Shown: positions 25,982 to 37,597 of the stretch, piece by piece
How the letters are laid out: each line of letters opens with the position of its first letter
How positions within the stretch are numbered: the first letter of the stretch is position 1
Assembly (NCBI GenBank): GCA_016714045.1
Contig: JADJNY010000010.1
Location: 119,387 to 183,386 of the forward strand
DNA length: 64,000 nt
Source: Planctomycetota bacterium
GTDB taxonomy: Bacteria > Planctomycetota > UBA1135 > GCA-002686595
Direction: 5' to 3'
Translations under genes and position numbers: made by a program
The notes under the pieces: model-generated
The model's database searches: none
Told to the model about the DNA's origin: nothing
Seen by the model: only the letters and a program-made list of their open reading frames with translations

Positions 25982-28900
25982 ATGCGTCTCCAGCGCCTCG
26001 AGCTCTTCGGCTTCAAGTCGTTCGCCGACCGCACCGTCTTCGAGTTCGGCGAGAACGCGCTCACCGGCGTCGTCGGTCCGAACGGCTGCGGCAAGAGCAA
26101 CGTCGTCGACAGCGTGCGCTGGGTGCTCGGCGAGCAGCGTCCGACGTCGATGCGCGGCGCCGAGATGACGGACGTCATCTTCAAGGGCTCGGCCTCGCGA
26201 CCGGGCCTCTCCGTCGCGGAGGTCACGCTGATCCTCGACAACCAGGCGGGCGGGCTCGAGGGCCGCGGCGCCGAGGTCTCGATCACGCGCCGCGTGTTCA
26301 AGTCGGGCGAGGGCGAGTACCTGCTCGACGGGCAGAAGGTGCGTCTCAAGGACGTGCGCGAGATGCTCTATGACACGGGCCTCGGGAGCCGCGGCTACTC
26401 CGTGCTCGAGCAGGGCAAGATCGACGCGGTCCTCTCCGCCAACCCGCTCGAACGCCGGCGCATCTTCGAGGAAGCCGCGGGCATCAGCCGCTACCGCCAG
26501 CGCCGCGTCGAGACCGAGCTGCGCCTGAAGCGCGTCGCGGAGGACATGGCGCGCCTCGACGACGTCGTCGGCGAGCTCAGCTCGCGCGTGCGCTCGCTCA
26601 AGATCCAGGCCGGCAAGGCCGAGCGTTGGGCCGAAGCGAAGGCCGACTGGTCGAACCAGCGGACGCGCCTCTCGCGTCACCGTCTCGCTTGGATCGACCG
26701 CGACCTCGACCGCCTGCGCGCCGAGCTCGCGGAGCTCGAGACCCGCGCGACCGCGTTGCGCGCCGAGCGTGAGGCCGCCGAGGGCGACGTCGACGCGCGC
26801 GAATTGGAGCGCGCCGCGCTCGTCTCCGAGATCGAGCGCCTGCTCTCCGAGATCGGCCGCGTCAGCGGCGACGGCCGCATGCTCGACGAGCGCCGCGCAC
26901 AGCTCTCGAGTCGCGTCGCGTCGTGGCAGCACGCCGCGAAGGAAGAAGCGGAGCGCGCCGAGAAGCTCGCGACGGCGCTCGCCGAGCGCGAGCGCGAGCT
27001 CGCCCGCCTCGTCGAGGAGCGCGCCGCGCTCGAAGCCCGCGCGAAGAGCGCCGGCGACCGCGCGCGAGAGAAGTCCGCCGCCCTGCGCGAGCTCGAGAAG
27101 AGCTACCGCGAGAAGCGCGGCGAGGTCGAACGGCAGAACGACGCGGTGCTGTCGCTCCTCCGTGCGCGCACCGAGGCCGAGAACCGCGTGCGCTCGCTCA
27201 CCGAGTCGCGCGGTCCCGCCGCCGAGCGCGCGAAGCGCGTCGAAGAGCGCCTCGGCGCCGCGCGCGCGCAGAACGACGCCGTGCGCGCCGAGGAATCGGC
27301 TGCGACCGCACGTCAATCGGAGGCGCAGACGGCGCTCGCCGCGCACGAGGAACACCGGCGCGAGCTCGCGCAGCGCATGGCCGAGGTCGGCCTGCAGGTC
27401 ACCACGCTCGAACGCGAGAAGAACCAGCTCGAACTCGAGCGCGCGAAGGCGCAGAGCCGGATCGAATTCCTCCTCGCGCGCGAACGCGACCTCGAGGAGC
27501 TCACGAAGGGCGCGCGTCGCGTGCTCGAGAGCGTCGAGAAGCGCGCGGAGCCGATCGCAGCGGAAGCGCTCCTCGGTCTGCTCGCCGACCACCTGCGCAC
27601 GGAGACGCGCTTCGCGCGCGCGCTCGACGCGGTGATCCACGCGCGCGGCGGCGCGCTCGTCGTCCGCGACGCGGCCTCGGCTCGCGCGGTCGCGGGCTGG
27701 CTCAAGTCCACGCAGGCGGGGCAGGTCGGCCTGCTTTTCGCGAGCGCCGAGGGCGCCGCTCCGGTGGAGCCGCTCCCGGCGGAATTCACGGAGGAAGAGC
27801 GCGAGCTCGTGCTCGGCGCGTTGCGCGGCGAAGTCGCGCCCAGCGCGGGCTCCGAGCGCCTCGCCGACCTCCTGCTCGCCGATGTCTGGGTCGTGCGCGA
27901 CCTCGACGCCGCGCTCGCGCTCGCGCCGCGTCATCCGCGCGCGCGCTTCGTCACGCTCGAGGGCGAGCTCGTCGACGCCGCGGGCCTGCTCGCCGGCACG
28001 CGCGACCTCGTCCAGGGCGCCGTCGGCCGCCGTTCGTCCGCCGCGGAGCTCTCCGCGCAGGTCGAGGCGCTCGCGGGCCGCATCGCGGGCCTCGACGCGC
28101 GCCTCGCGGACCTCGTCAAGGAGCGCATCGGCCTCCAGAAGGACTGGGAACGTTCGAGCCAGGAGCTCGAGCAGCGCCCCCGCGCGCTGAACGAAGCGGG
28201 CACCGAGCTCGCGACGGCGCGCGCGCGCTTGCGCGACCTGTCCGCCGGCGAACGCGCGCTCGAGCAGGAGTCGCAGGCGGTCCTCGCCGAGATGGCGCGT
28301 CTCGAGCGCGACCTCGCGCAGGAGACGTCGAAGCTCGAGGAAGCGCGCGTGCGCTTCGAGGTCGAGAACGCGAAGCTCGCCTCCGCAGACTCCGAGCGCG
28401 TCGGGCTCGAGGAGCAGAAGGACCTGCTCGGCCGCGAGGAATCGTCGGCCCAGGTCGAGGCCGCGCGCGCCCGCACCGAGCTCGAAGGCGTCGCGCGCCG
28501 GGTCTCCGACCTCGAGCGCGTGCAGAACGACCAACGGCTCGAGCACGATCGCGCGCAACGCATCCACCAGGAGTCCGAGGCGAGCGCGAAGAACGGCGCC
28601 GCCGAATGCGAAGCGCTCGCCGCGAAGAGCGCCGAGCTCCTCGCCGTGCGCGCCGAGTACGAGGAGAAGGTCGGCGGCCTGCGGACGCTCTCCGAGGGCG
28701 GTCGCGACGCGATCGAAGGCCTGCGCCGGCGCGCGGACCAGGTCACGCGCGCGCTCGAATCCGCGAGCGCGTCGCTGTCGGACGCGCGGCTCTCCGAGCA
28801 ACGCCTCGCGATGGCGCGCACCGAGCTCCTGGTGCGCGCGCAAGAGGAGCTCCATCAGGACGAGCTCGCGCTCAAGGCGGATTTCCAGCCCGAAGCCGAG

Positions 28901-29857
28901 CTCGAGAGCGCGGAGGCGCTCGACGCGCTCGAGAACGAGGTGCGCGAGCTCAAGGGCAAGCTCGAGAAGCTCGGGCCGGTGAACCTCGAGGCGATGACCG
29001 AGCTCTCCGAGGTCGGAGGCCGCCTCGAGTTCCTGCAGAACCAGCGCGCGGACCTCGACGCGTCGCGCCAGCAGCTCGCCGAGGCCGTGTCGACGATCGA
29101 CAGCGAGTCGAAGCGCCTCTTCCTCGAGACCTTCGAGGCGGTGCGCACGAACTTCCAGCGCATCTTCCGCCAGCTCTTCGGCGGCGGGCGCGCGGAGATC
29201 GTCCTGGAGGAGGGCGCGGACGTCCTGGAAGCGGGCGTCGACATCATCGCGCGCCCGCCGGGCCGCGAGCTGCTCTCGATCGGCCTGCTCTCCGGCGGGC
29301 AGCGCACGCTGACGGCGCTCGCGCTGCTCTTCGCCGTGTTCGAGGCGCGGCCGTCGCCGTTCTGCCTGCTCGACGAAGTCGACGCGGCGCTGGACGAAGC
29401 GAACGTCGAGCGCTTCCTCCAGATGCTCGCGGGCTACCGCGCGACGACGCAGTTCGTCGTCGTCACGCACAACAAGTCGACGATGACCGCGTGCGACAGC
29501 CTCTACGGCGTGACGATGGAGACGAAGGGTGTCTCGCGCCAGGTCTCGGTCGAACTCGGCGACGTCGAGCGTTGGGCCGATCGCCCGGGCGCTCCGGCGG
29601 CCGCGCGCGGCAAGCCGGCGCCCGAGACGACCGTCGACCCGGAGTCGGGCGAGCCCGTGGTCGAGCTCGTCCCCGCCGCCGGCGACCGTCCGGCCGAGGG
29701 GCCGGCGCGCCGGCGCGTCTCCCGCGCCGCGCGGGCCGAGCTCGAAGCGCCGCTCCCCGAGCCGACCGCCGCCCCCGACGGGGGCGAGGTCGCGAGCGCC
29801 TCCGACGCCGGGGGCGGACCGAGCGACGGCGCGCCCGCCGAGCCGCAGGCGACCTGA
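25982..29857 (+). CDS. smc: chromosome segregation ATPase SMC
   Basis: 1291 residues. SMC is the long coiled-coil ATPase that condenses and segregates the chromosome with ScpAB. Walker A GPNGCGKSN is at residues 32-40, the Q-loop region WVLGEQRP follows, and the family block YSVLEQGKIDAVL and FEEAAGISRYRQRR is intact. Two long coiled coils flank a hinge at about 530-690. The C-terminal head has signature LSGGQRTLTALALLF and Walker B CLLDEVDAALDEANV. About 90 residues of Pro/Ala/Glu-rich tail after the ATPase are longer than usual. The ATG is 3 nt after the NrdD-like gene. Confidence 0.97.
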   Translation: MRLQRLELFGFKSFADRTVFEFGENALTGVVGPNGCGKSNVVDSVRWVLGEQRPTSMRGAEMTDVIFKGSASRPGLSVAEVTLILDNQAGGLEGRGAEVSITRRVFKSGEGEYLLDGQKVRLKDVREMLYDTGLGSRGYSVLEQGKIDAVLSANPLERRRIFEEAAGISRYRQRRVETELRLKRVAEDMARLDDVVGELSSRVRSLKIQAGKAERWAEAKADWSNQRTRLSRHRLAWIDRDLDRLRAELAELETRATALRAEREAAEGDVDARELERAALVSEIERLLSEIGRVSGDGRMLDERRAQLSSRVASWQHAAKEEAERAEKLATALAERERELARLVEERAALEARAKSAGDRAREKSAALRELEKSYREKRGEVERQNDAVLSLLRARTEAENRVRSLTESRGPAAERAKRVEERLGAARAQNDAVRAEESAATARQSEAQTALAAHEEHRRELAQRMAEVGLQVTTLEREKNQLELERAKAQSRIEFLLARERDLEELTKGARRVLESVEKRAEPIAAEALLGLLADHLRTETRFARALDAVIHARGGALVVRDAASARAVAGWLKSTQAGQVGLLFASAEGAAPVEPLPAEFTEEERELVLGALRGEVAPSAGSERLADLLLADVWVVRDLDAALALAPRHPRARFVTLEGELVDAAGLLAGTRDLVQGAVGRRSSAAELSAQVEALAGRIAGLDARLADLVKERIGLQKDWERSSQELEQRPRALNEAGTELATARARLRDLSAGERALEQESQAVLAEMARLERDLAQETSKLEEARVRFEVENAKLASADSERVGLEEQKDLLGREESSAQVEAARARTELEGVARRVSDLERVQNDQRLEHDRAQRIHQESEASAKNGAAECEALAAKSAELLAVRAEYEEKVGGLRTLSEGGRDAIEGLRRRADQVTRALESASASLSDARLSEQRLAMARTELLVRAQEELHQDELALKADFQPEAELESAEALDALENEVRELKGKLEKLGPVNLEAMTELSEVGGRLEFLQNQRADLDASRQQLAEAVSTIDSESKRLFLETFEAVRTNFQRIFRQLFGGGRAEIVLEEGADVLEAGVDIIARPPGRELLSIGLLSGGQRTLTALALLFAVFEARPSPFCLLDEVDAALDEANVERFLQMLAGYRATTQFVVVTHNKSTMTACDSLYGVTMETKGVSRQVSVELGDVERWADRPGAPAAARGKPAPETTVDPESGEPVVELVPAAGDRPAEGPARRRVSRAARAELEAPLPEPTAAPDGGEVASASDAGGGPSDGAPAEPQAT

Positions 29858-30077
29858 ACCGCGCGCCCGCGTCGCAATCCATCCGACTTCGGCGCTCACA
29901 CCGCGCCGCCTCGCTCGTTCGTGCGCAGGGAACCCGGGCGCTTCGCCCCGTCGGGGCGCGATCCTGCGGATTCACCGCCCGCGCCCTCCGCGCGGCGCTC
30001 GGAGCTAAGGCGGCGAGCCTTGCCTGGGCGAAGAGGGGGGAGCGAAGATCCCGGATCCGACGGCCCGGTTCTGGCCC

Positions 30078-31913
30078 ATGCATCCTTCGAGCGGCACCTT
30101 GCTCCACCTCCTGATCACGACCCTCGCCGCAGTGGGGCCGGCCGCGCTGCGCCCGCAGGAGGGAGCGCCCGTCCCGGCCGAGACGCTCGTGCCGTCCGCC
30201 GCCTCGGCACCGACGCAGGAGCCCCTGCCATCCACCGCACCGACGCAAGACCCCGCCGGCACCCCGCCCGCGGTCCCGAACGCGGAACCGGTCCCTGTCC
30301 CCGTGCCCGAGCTCCCGACCTGGGAGCCCAAATACCACGACCTAGACTCCGTCCGGGCGTTGCTCGAACGCTTCGCCGCCGACGCGACCGCCGCTGGGCT
30401 GGTCGCGGAGCGCCTCGAACTCGGCCTCACCCACTCGGGCCTCCCGAGCGGGGCGCTGCGCCTGGGGCGCGCCGAGGGCGGCCCGCTCGCGACGCGGCCC
30501 GCGCTGCTCCTGCTCGGCGGGCTCGATGGCACTTCCCTCACGGGTTCGGAGGCGGTGCTCGCCGTGCTCGCGCACGTCGTCGCGCACCCGACGGAGCTCC
30601 CGCCCGGCACGACGCTCCTCGCCGTGCCGTGGGCCGCCCCGGAGGCGCTCGCGCGCACGCTGCAAGGCGCGGGCGACGGCCGCGACGGTCGCCCCGTCGA
30701 CGACGACGGCGACCGCAAGCTCGACGAGGACGGCCCCGACGACCTGGACGGCGACGGGCAGATCCTGGAGCTCCTGATCGAGGATCCGGACGGCGCGTGG
30801 GCGCGCGGCGCGGACTCGCGCTTCCTCGTGCCCGCGAAGCCCGGCGACAGCCCGCGCTACCGGCGCATGGCCGAAGGCCGCGACGACGACGGCGACGGGC
30901 GCTTCAACGAGGACCCGCCCGGCGGCCAGGCGCTCATGAGCGCGTTCCCCGATGGCTTCGCGCCCTCCGGGTCGCTCTCGACGGGGCTGACGCTGCCGCT
31001 CGAGGACGAGCAGGCGCGCTCCTTGTGCACGCTGATCGCGAAGAGCCGTGCGCTCGCGGTGCTCGCGCTGCAGGGCGACCACGGCGCGCTCGCGCCCGTG
31101 GCGCTCGACACGCCGGCCGAGCGCGCCAGCGCCGAGCTCGCCGCGCGCGCGCTCGCGCGGCCAGGCGCCCGCGTCGAAGAGCCGCTGCGCTCGGCGTTCG
31201 AGCTCGGCCGCGACCCGGGTCCGGGCTCCGCGCTGCGCTGGACGCGCGCGCGCCTCGGCGCCTTCGTCGCGGAGTGGGCGCCCTGGGGGCCCGAGGTCGA
31301 GCGTGCGGCCAGCGGAGCGGCGGCGAGCCCGGCCGCGGCGCGCCGCGACGGCGAGGAGCTCGCCGTGCCGCTCGTCGTCGACGCGAACGCCGCGCTGGAG
31401 CGTGCGTGGGCGCGCTGGCTCGACGATACGCGCGGGGGCATCGGCTTCGTCGAGTGGCACCCCGTCGATCTCGGACCCGGGCGGCGCGCGCTCGTCGGCG
31501 GATGGTTGCCGTTCACGCGGCGCAACGCGCCCGAAGTGGCGCTCGCGAACGTCCTCGCGCCGGTGCCCGCCGGCGTGCTGCGCTTGCTCGCGCAGTTCCC
31601 GCGGCTCGAGCCCGTGTTCACCGAGGCGCGGCGCGAGGGCGAGCTGTGCTTCCTGCGCGCGCGCGTTTCGAACAAGGGCGGCTTCGCGTGCTCGTCCGCC
31701 GAGAACGGCGCGGGCAAGCTCGCCGTGCGGCTCGTCCTGGGCGGCGAAGCCCGGCTCGTCGCCGGCAGCGACGCGATCGAGCTCGAGCCGCTCGCCGGCG
31801 GCGCCGCGAGCCGCGAGTACGCGTGGATCGTGCTCGCGCCCGCGCAGTCGACCTTCACGTGCCGCGTCGATCTCCCTTGGGGCGGCTCGGTGGCGGCGGA
31901 GGTGCGGCCGTGA
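30078..31913 (+). CDS. M14-type carboxypeptidase-like protein without zinc ligands (A)
   Basis: 611 residues, secreted: a hydrophobic N-terminus (LLHLLITTLAAVGPAAL) and a Pro/Thr-rich linker to about residue 85. The M14 fold follows, with LLLLGGLDGTSLTGSEAVL aligning to the usual IHGxExxGSEA block. Asp and Ser replace the zinc-binding His and Glu. An Asp-rich insert (VDDDGDRKLDEDGPDDLDGD) and a second (RDDDGDGRFNEDPPGG) resemble calcium loops of M14 proteins from this group of bacteria. A C-terminal beta domain ends the protein. I infer a binding protein rather than a peptidase. The next gene begins inside its stop codon and is a relative. Confidence 0.65.
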   Translation: MHPSSGTLLHLLITTLAAVGPAALRPQEGAPVPAETLVPSAASAPTQEPLPSTAPTQDPAGTPPAVPNAEPVPVPVPELPTWEPKYHDLDSVRALLERFAADATAAGLVAERLELGLTHSGLPSGALRLGRAEGGPLATRPALLLLGGLDGTSLTGSEAVLAVLAHVVAHPTELPPGTTLLAVPWAAPEALARTLQGAGDGRDGRPVDDDGDRKLDEDGPDDLDGDGQILELLIEDPDGAWARGADSRFLVPAKPGDSPRYRRMAEGRDDDGDGRFNEDPPGGQALMSAFPDGFAPSGSLSTGLTLPLEDEQARSLCTLIAKSRALAVLALQGDHGALAPVALDTPAERASAELAARALARPGARVEEPLRSAFELGRDPGPGSALRWTRARLGAFVAEWAPWGPEVERAASGAAASPAAARRDGEELAVPLVVDANAALERAWARWLDDTRGGIGFVEWHPVDLGPGRRALVGGWLPFTRRNAPEVALANVLAPVPAGVLRLLAQFPRLEPVFTEARREGELCFLRARVSNKGGFACSSAENGAGKLAVRLVLGGEARLVAGSDAIELEPLAGGAASREYAWIVLAPAQSTFTCRVDLPWGGSVAAEVRP

Positions 31914-33205
31914 AGCCCTTCTACCTCGTCGCCCTCGCGCTCCTCGCGCAGGACCCCGTCGCCGATCCGACGCCGCGCCCCGTGCCCGACGCGCCGCCGG
32001 CGCCGGTCGAGCGCGCGCCGGACGCGCCGGTCCAGGACCCCGCGCGCACCGCGCAGGGAGAGGCGCCCGCGACCGGTGCCGAGACGGCGCGCGTGAACCC
32101 GCCCGAGCCCGCGGCGCCGCCCGCGCTCGCGTGGGACGGCTCCGCGCCGCGCACGCCGGAGGAACTCGAGGCGCTCCTCGCACGCTTCTCGACCGCGTGG
32201 CCCGCGAGCGTGCGCGTCGAGGCGATCGCTGCCGCGCGCGAAGGTGGGCGAACCTGGCGCGCGAGCGTCACGCGCGCCGCGCCCGAGGACGAAGCGCGTC
32301 TCCCGGCGCTCCTCCTCGTGCCCGCGACGACGAGCGCGGCCGACGGCGCGGCGCTGGGGCGGCTCTTGAACGCGTGCGCGGGCTTGCTCGAGCGCGCGGC
32401 GCGCGAGCCCGCGGTCGAAGCGCGTCTCGCGCGCTGCAGCGTCCAGTTCCTGTTCGCGACCGAACCCACGCGCGCGTTCCAAGGCGGGTGGCCGGAGCCC
32501 GCGCTCGACTACCCCGTGGGCTGGAAGGGCGGCGTCGGTCGTCCGCCGCATCCGCTGCACGAGCCCGAGACGCGCGCGATCGCCGAGTTCCTCCTCCAGC
32601 ACCCGTCGATCGGCGTCCTCGCGTTCGAAGCGCCTTCGATCGCGGCGCCGTACGAGCTCGGCGCGCCAGCGGAAGCGCGCGCACCCGGCGGTTCGCTCGA
32701 GCGGTTCGCGCGCGAGTACCTCGGCGCCGGACTCGCGGCGTGGAGCGCCTTCCCGGCCGAGCTCGCGAACGCGGCCGACCCGGCGGCGGCGCGCGGCGTC
32801 GCAGCGGAGCGGCTCGTGCTTCTTCTCGACGCGCTGCCGCGGCTCGAAGCCTCCGAGCCGAAGCTCGAGCGGGTGCGGCCGGACCTGTGGGTGCTCGAGG
32901 TCGAGCTCGCGAACCGCGGTACGACGGGCACGCTCGAGGGTTCCGCCGCGGCGCGCGAGCGCTCGAGCGCGTGGCTCGACGTCGCCGGCGCGGACCTCGC
33001 GGCCGTCGCGGGAGCGCGCAGTCGACCGGGGGCGGTGTACGAGCCGCTCGCAGCGCGCGCGAACCACCTCGAGCTCGGTCACCTCGGTGGTGGTGAGTCG
33101 GTGCGCTTGCGACTCGTGCTGCGCGGGGCCGAGGGCGCGGAAGCGCGCGTGGTCGTGCGCTCGCTGCGCGCGGGTGCGGTCGAGGTGGTGGTGCCGCTGC
33201 GCTGA
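31910..33205 (+). CDS. M14-type carboxypeptidase-like protein without zinc ligands (B)
   Basis: 431 residues from a GTG overlapping gene A (GTGA). Short signal-like start (KPFYLVALALLAQDP), then a Pro/Ala linker to about residue 75. FQGGWPEPALDYPVGWKGG followed by HPLHEPETRAIAEFLLQHP matches the M14 region that normally reads DLNRNxP then EPETRA. The N-R-N substrate residues and the zinc His are not there. The C-terminus is an all-beta segment. Genes A and B look like a diverged pair that acts together, perhaps as a surface complex. Both are convergent with an M28 peptidase, whose stop shares the palindrome at 33199-33218. Confidence 0.6.
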   Translation: MKPFYLVALALLAQDPVADPTPRPVPDAPPAPVERAPDAPVQDPARTAQGEAPATGAETARVNPPEPAAPPALAWDGSAPRTPEELEALLARFSTAWPASVRVEAIAAAREGGRTWRASVTRAAPEDEARLPALLLVPATTSAADGAALGRLLNACAGLLERAAREPAVEARLARCSVQFLFATEPTRAFQGGWPEPALDYPVGWKGGVGRPPHPLHEPETRAIAEFLLQHPSIGVLAFEAPSIAAPYELGAPAEARAPGGSLERFAREYLGAGLAAWSAFPAELANAADPAAARGVAAERLVLLLDALPRLEASEPKLERVRPDLWVLEVELANRGTTGTLEGSAAARERSSAWLDVAGADLAAVAGARSRPGAVYEPLAARANHLELGHLGGGESVRLRLVLRGAEGAEARVVVRSLRAGAVEVVVPLR

Positions 33206-33218
33206 GCGCGCTCAGCGC
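33199..33218. terminator. 20-bp perfect palindrome holding both stop codons of convergent genes
   Basis: GCGCTGAGCGCGCTCAGCGC is its own reverse complement. It contains the TGA of the M14-like gene (33203-33205) and, on the other strand, the TGA of the M28 gene (33212-33214). It could form a short hairpin for bidirectional termination. There is no T-tract, so function is uncertain. Confidence 0.4.
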
Positions 33219-34153
33219 CCGCGGCGGAACTCGCGCTCCAGTGTCGGGAGGGCGGCGAGGACGAGTGCGCCGACGCGGCGGAGGCTCTCTTGCGAGCAGT
33301 GGGCGAGCGAGTCGTCGCGCGTGTGCCAGTATGCGTTCGCGGGGCCGTACTCGAAGTCGATCAGGTCGATGCTCGGGATGCCTGCGTCGAGGAAGGGGCC
33401 GTGGTCGTCCTCGATCGGCTGCGCTTCGTTCGTGAAGAGCGCTGCGTCGCCGATGCGCGCCGCGGCGGCGCGGAAGAGGTCGTTGAGCCGTCGGTCCGAC
33501 CACGTCTCGCGCAGGAGGCCGAGCTCGCGGTCGCCGACCATGTCGAGCAGGACGAACGCGCGCACGCGCGCGGCCTCGCCGCTCTTCACGAGCGCGCGCG
33601 CGTGGTGGCGCGAGCCGTAGCAGTTGTCCTCGCCTTGCCACTGCGCGCGCGTCGCCTCCTCGCCGTCGAGGAACAGGAACCGGTACGCGAGCTCCCGCGG
33701 TCCCGCCGCCTTCATCGCCCGCGCGAGCTCGAGCAGGAGCGCCGTGCCCGATCCGCCGTCGTTCGCGCCGACGAAGCCGTCGATCCCGAGCTTCGTGTCG
33801 AAGTGTGTCGCGAGGTAGACGCGCTCGGCGGCGGGGTTCGTCGCCGCGAGGTCCGCGTAGACGTTGGCCAAGGCGATCGTCCCGACGGGCGTCGACGCCT
33901 CGAACGCCTCGCGCACCGGCGTGAGCCCCGCGCGTGCGAGCTCCGCCTCCAGGTACGCGCGCGTCGCCTCGAGCGCGGGGCTCTTCGGGGGACGCGGACC
34001 GAGCGCCACGAGCGCTTCGAGGTGCTTCCACGCGTTCGCGGCGTCGAGCGCGGGGCCCGGCGCCGCCTCGGGCCGGCCGCAACCCGGGCCCGAAGAGGCC
34101 GCGGCGAGGAGCGCGAAGAACGACAGGCCGTGGAGGAAGGCGGTGCGGGTCAC
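33212..34153 (-). CDS. M28-family peptidase / glutaminyl-peptide cyclotransferase-like protein
   Basis: 313 residues, GTG start. The hydrophobic N-terminus ends in SSGPGC, a possible lipobox with Cys 25. The zinc ligands of M28 enzymes are all visible: ATHFDTK (His), GANDGGSG (Asp), LDGEEATR (Glu), LLDMVGD (Asp) and AYWHTRDDS (His). EDDHGPFLDAGIPSIDLI is typical of the glutaminyl cyclotransferase branch, so it may form N-terminal pyroglutamate rather than cleave peptides. Likely periplasmic or outer-membrane anchored. A -10-like TAGGCT ends 8 nt before the start codon. Confidence 0.85.
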   Translation of the reverse strand: MTRTAFLHGLSFFALLAAASSGPGCGRPEAAPGPALDAANAWKHLEALVALGPRPPKSPALEATRAYLEAELARAGLTPVREAFEASTPVGTIALANVYADLAATNPAAERVYLATHFDTKLGIDGFVGANDGGSGTALLLELARAMKAAGPRELAYRFLFLDGEEATRAQWQGEDNCYGSRHHARALVKSGEAARVRAFVLLDMVGDRELGLLRETWSDRRLNDLFRAAAARIGDAALFTNEAQPIEDDHGPFLDAGIPSIDLIDFEYGPANAYWHTRDDSLAHCSQESLRRVGALVLAALPTLEREFRRGR

Positions 34154-34161
34154 AGAGGCCG

Positions 34162-34167
34162 AGCCTA
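34162..34167 (-). promoter_or_regulatory. -10-like element for the M28/QC gene
   Basis: Reads TAGGCT on the minus strand and ends 8 nt before the GTG start, which predicts a leaderless or nearly leaderless message. Confidence 0.35.
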
Positions 34168-34429
34168 CCGTCCGGCGGGGGAGCGCAGGAATCCCGCAGC
34201 ACGATCGAGAGCGCTCCTTCGAGCGTGCGCGAGCGCGCGACGCGGGCTCATCGCGGCGATTCGTCCGCCCCAGGAAGGACCGGAAACGGGCCTGTCAGCC
34301 GCCGTCGGCGGGGCCTAGTCCTGCGCGCGGTCCGCGCCGGGACTCGCGGCTCAGGTTCCCGGGAGGGCCGGCCGACAAGCGAGGCGGGGCCGCCCCGTCC
34401 TCGGAATGCGGTCCCTTTCCGGAGCGATC

Positions 34430-36472
<2,043 letters not shown>

Positions 36473-36488
36473 TCGTCGGGAAGGCCCC

Positions 36489-37595
36489 ATGTACCGGATC
36501 GAACGCGACCGCACCCGTTTCCGCGAGATCGTGCGCGGCAAGCTGCGCCAGGACCTGCGGCGCTACCTGTCGACGAGCGAGCTCCTCGGCCGACGCGGCG
36601 AGCACACCGTTTCGATCCCGATCCCGCAGATCGAGCTCCCGCGCTTCCACTTCGGCGAGAACAAGAAGGGCGGCGTCGGCCAGGGCCCGGGTGAGAAGGG
36701 CGAGCCGATGGGCGGCGAGCCGAAGGAGGGCGACGGCGCCGGCGCGGCGGGCGAGGGCGAGGGTCAGCACATCCTCGAGGTCGAGGTCGAGCTCGAGGAG
36801 CTCGCCGAGATGCTCGGGAAGGAGCTCGAACTGCCCGACATCCAGCCGCGCGGCGACAAGCAGCTGCTCGCCGAAGGCGGTCGCTTCACGGGCGTGCGCA
36901 GCCACGGACCGAAGTCGCTGCGGCACTTCCGCCGCACGTTCAAGAACGCGCTGCGACGCACGATCGCGTCGGGCGAGTGGGACCCCGCCGACCCGCGCGT
37001 CGTGCCCGTCGCCGACGACGAGCGCTTCCGGATGCAGAAGAGCTGCCCGCAGCCCGACAGCTCGGCCGTGATCTTCCACATGATGGACGTGTCCGGCTCG
37101 ATGGGCCGCGAGCAGAAGGACATCGTGCGCATCAAGGCGTTCTGGATCGATACGTGGCTGCGCAGCCAGTACAAGAACCTCGAGGTCGTGTACATCGTCC
37201 ACGACGCCGTCGCGAAGGTCGTCGACCAGGACGCGTTCTTCCACCTGCGTGAATCGGGCGGCACGAAGATCAGCTCCGCGTACGAGCTCGTGCTGCAGCT
37301 CGTCCTCGACAAGTACCGGCCCGAGGACTGGAACATCTACCCGTTCCACTACTCCGACGGCGACAACTGGTCCGCGCGCGACACCGAGCGCTGCGTCGCG
37401 ATCCTGCGCGACGAGCTCCTGCCGCGCGTGAACCAGTTCTGCTACGGGCAGGTGAAGAGCGCCTACGGCTCGGGCCAGTTCAAGAAGGACCTCGATCAGG
37501 CGCTCGAGGGGCAGGAGCGGCTCGTCACCGCCGCGATCAACGACCGCGAGGGCATCCCGGAGGCGATCCGGTCCTTCCTGGGGAAAGGGCGCTGA
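36489..37595 (+). CDS. DUF444 (YeaH/YhbH-type) von Willebrand-like protein
   Basis: 368 residues, intact, between the frameshifted prkA and spoVR genes. Family start IERDRTRFREIVRGKLRQDL, a Gly/Glu-rich linker at 55-95, then a von Willebrand A-type domain with the metal site MMDVSGSMG around Asp 200. Later blocks are FWIDTWLRSQYKNLEVVYI, GGTKISSAYELVL and WNIYPFHYSDGDNWS. A GGAAGG sequence upstream supports the ATG. The trio prkA-DUF444-spoVR is widespread and linked to stress and sporulation-type regulation. The molecular role of DUF444 is not settled; it is thought to work with the kinase. Confidence 0.92.
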   Translation: MYRIERDRTRFREIVRGKLRQDLRRYLSTSELLGRRGEHTVSIPIPQIELPRFHFGENKKGGVGQGPGEKGEPMGGEPKEGDGAGAAGEGEGQHILEVEVELEELAEMLGKELELPDIQPRGDKQLLAEGGRFTGVRSHGPKSLRHFRRTFKNALRRTIASGEWDPADPRVVPVADDERFRMQKSCPQPDSSAVIFHMMDVSGSMGREQKDIVRIKAFWIDTWLRSQYKNLEVVYIVHDAVAKVVDQDAFFHLRESGGTKISSAYELVLQLVLDKYRPEDWNIYPFHYSDGDNWSARDTERCVAILRDELLPRVNQFCYGQVKSAYGSGQFKKDLDQALEGQERLVTAAINDREGIPEAIRSFLGKGR

Positions 37596-37597
37596 CC

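Noticed and set aside
25835..29899. A 1354-residue open frame antisense to smc
   Set aside because: It mirrors smc codon by codon, is rich in Arg/Ala/Leu with no motif, and arises because high third-position G+C removes stops on the opposite strand. smc itself has full ATPase motifs.
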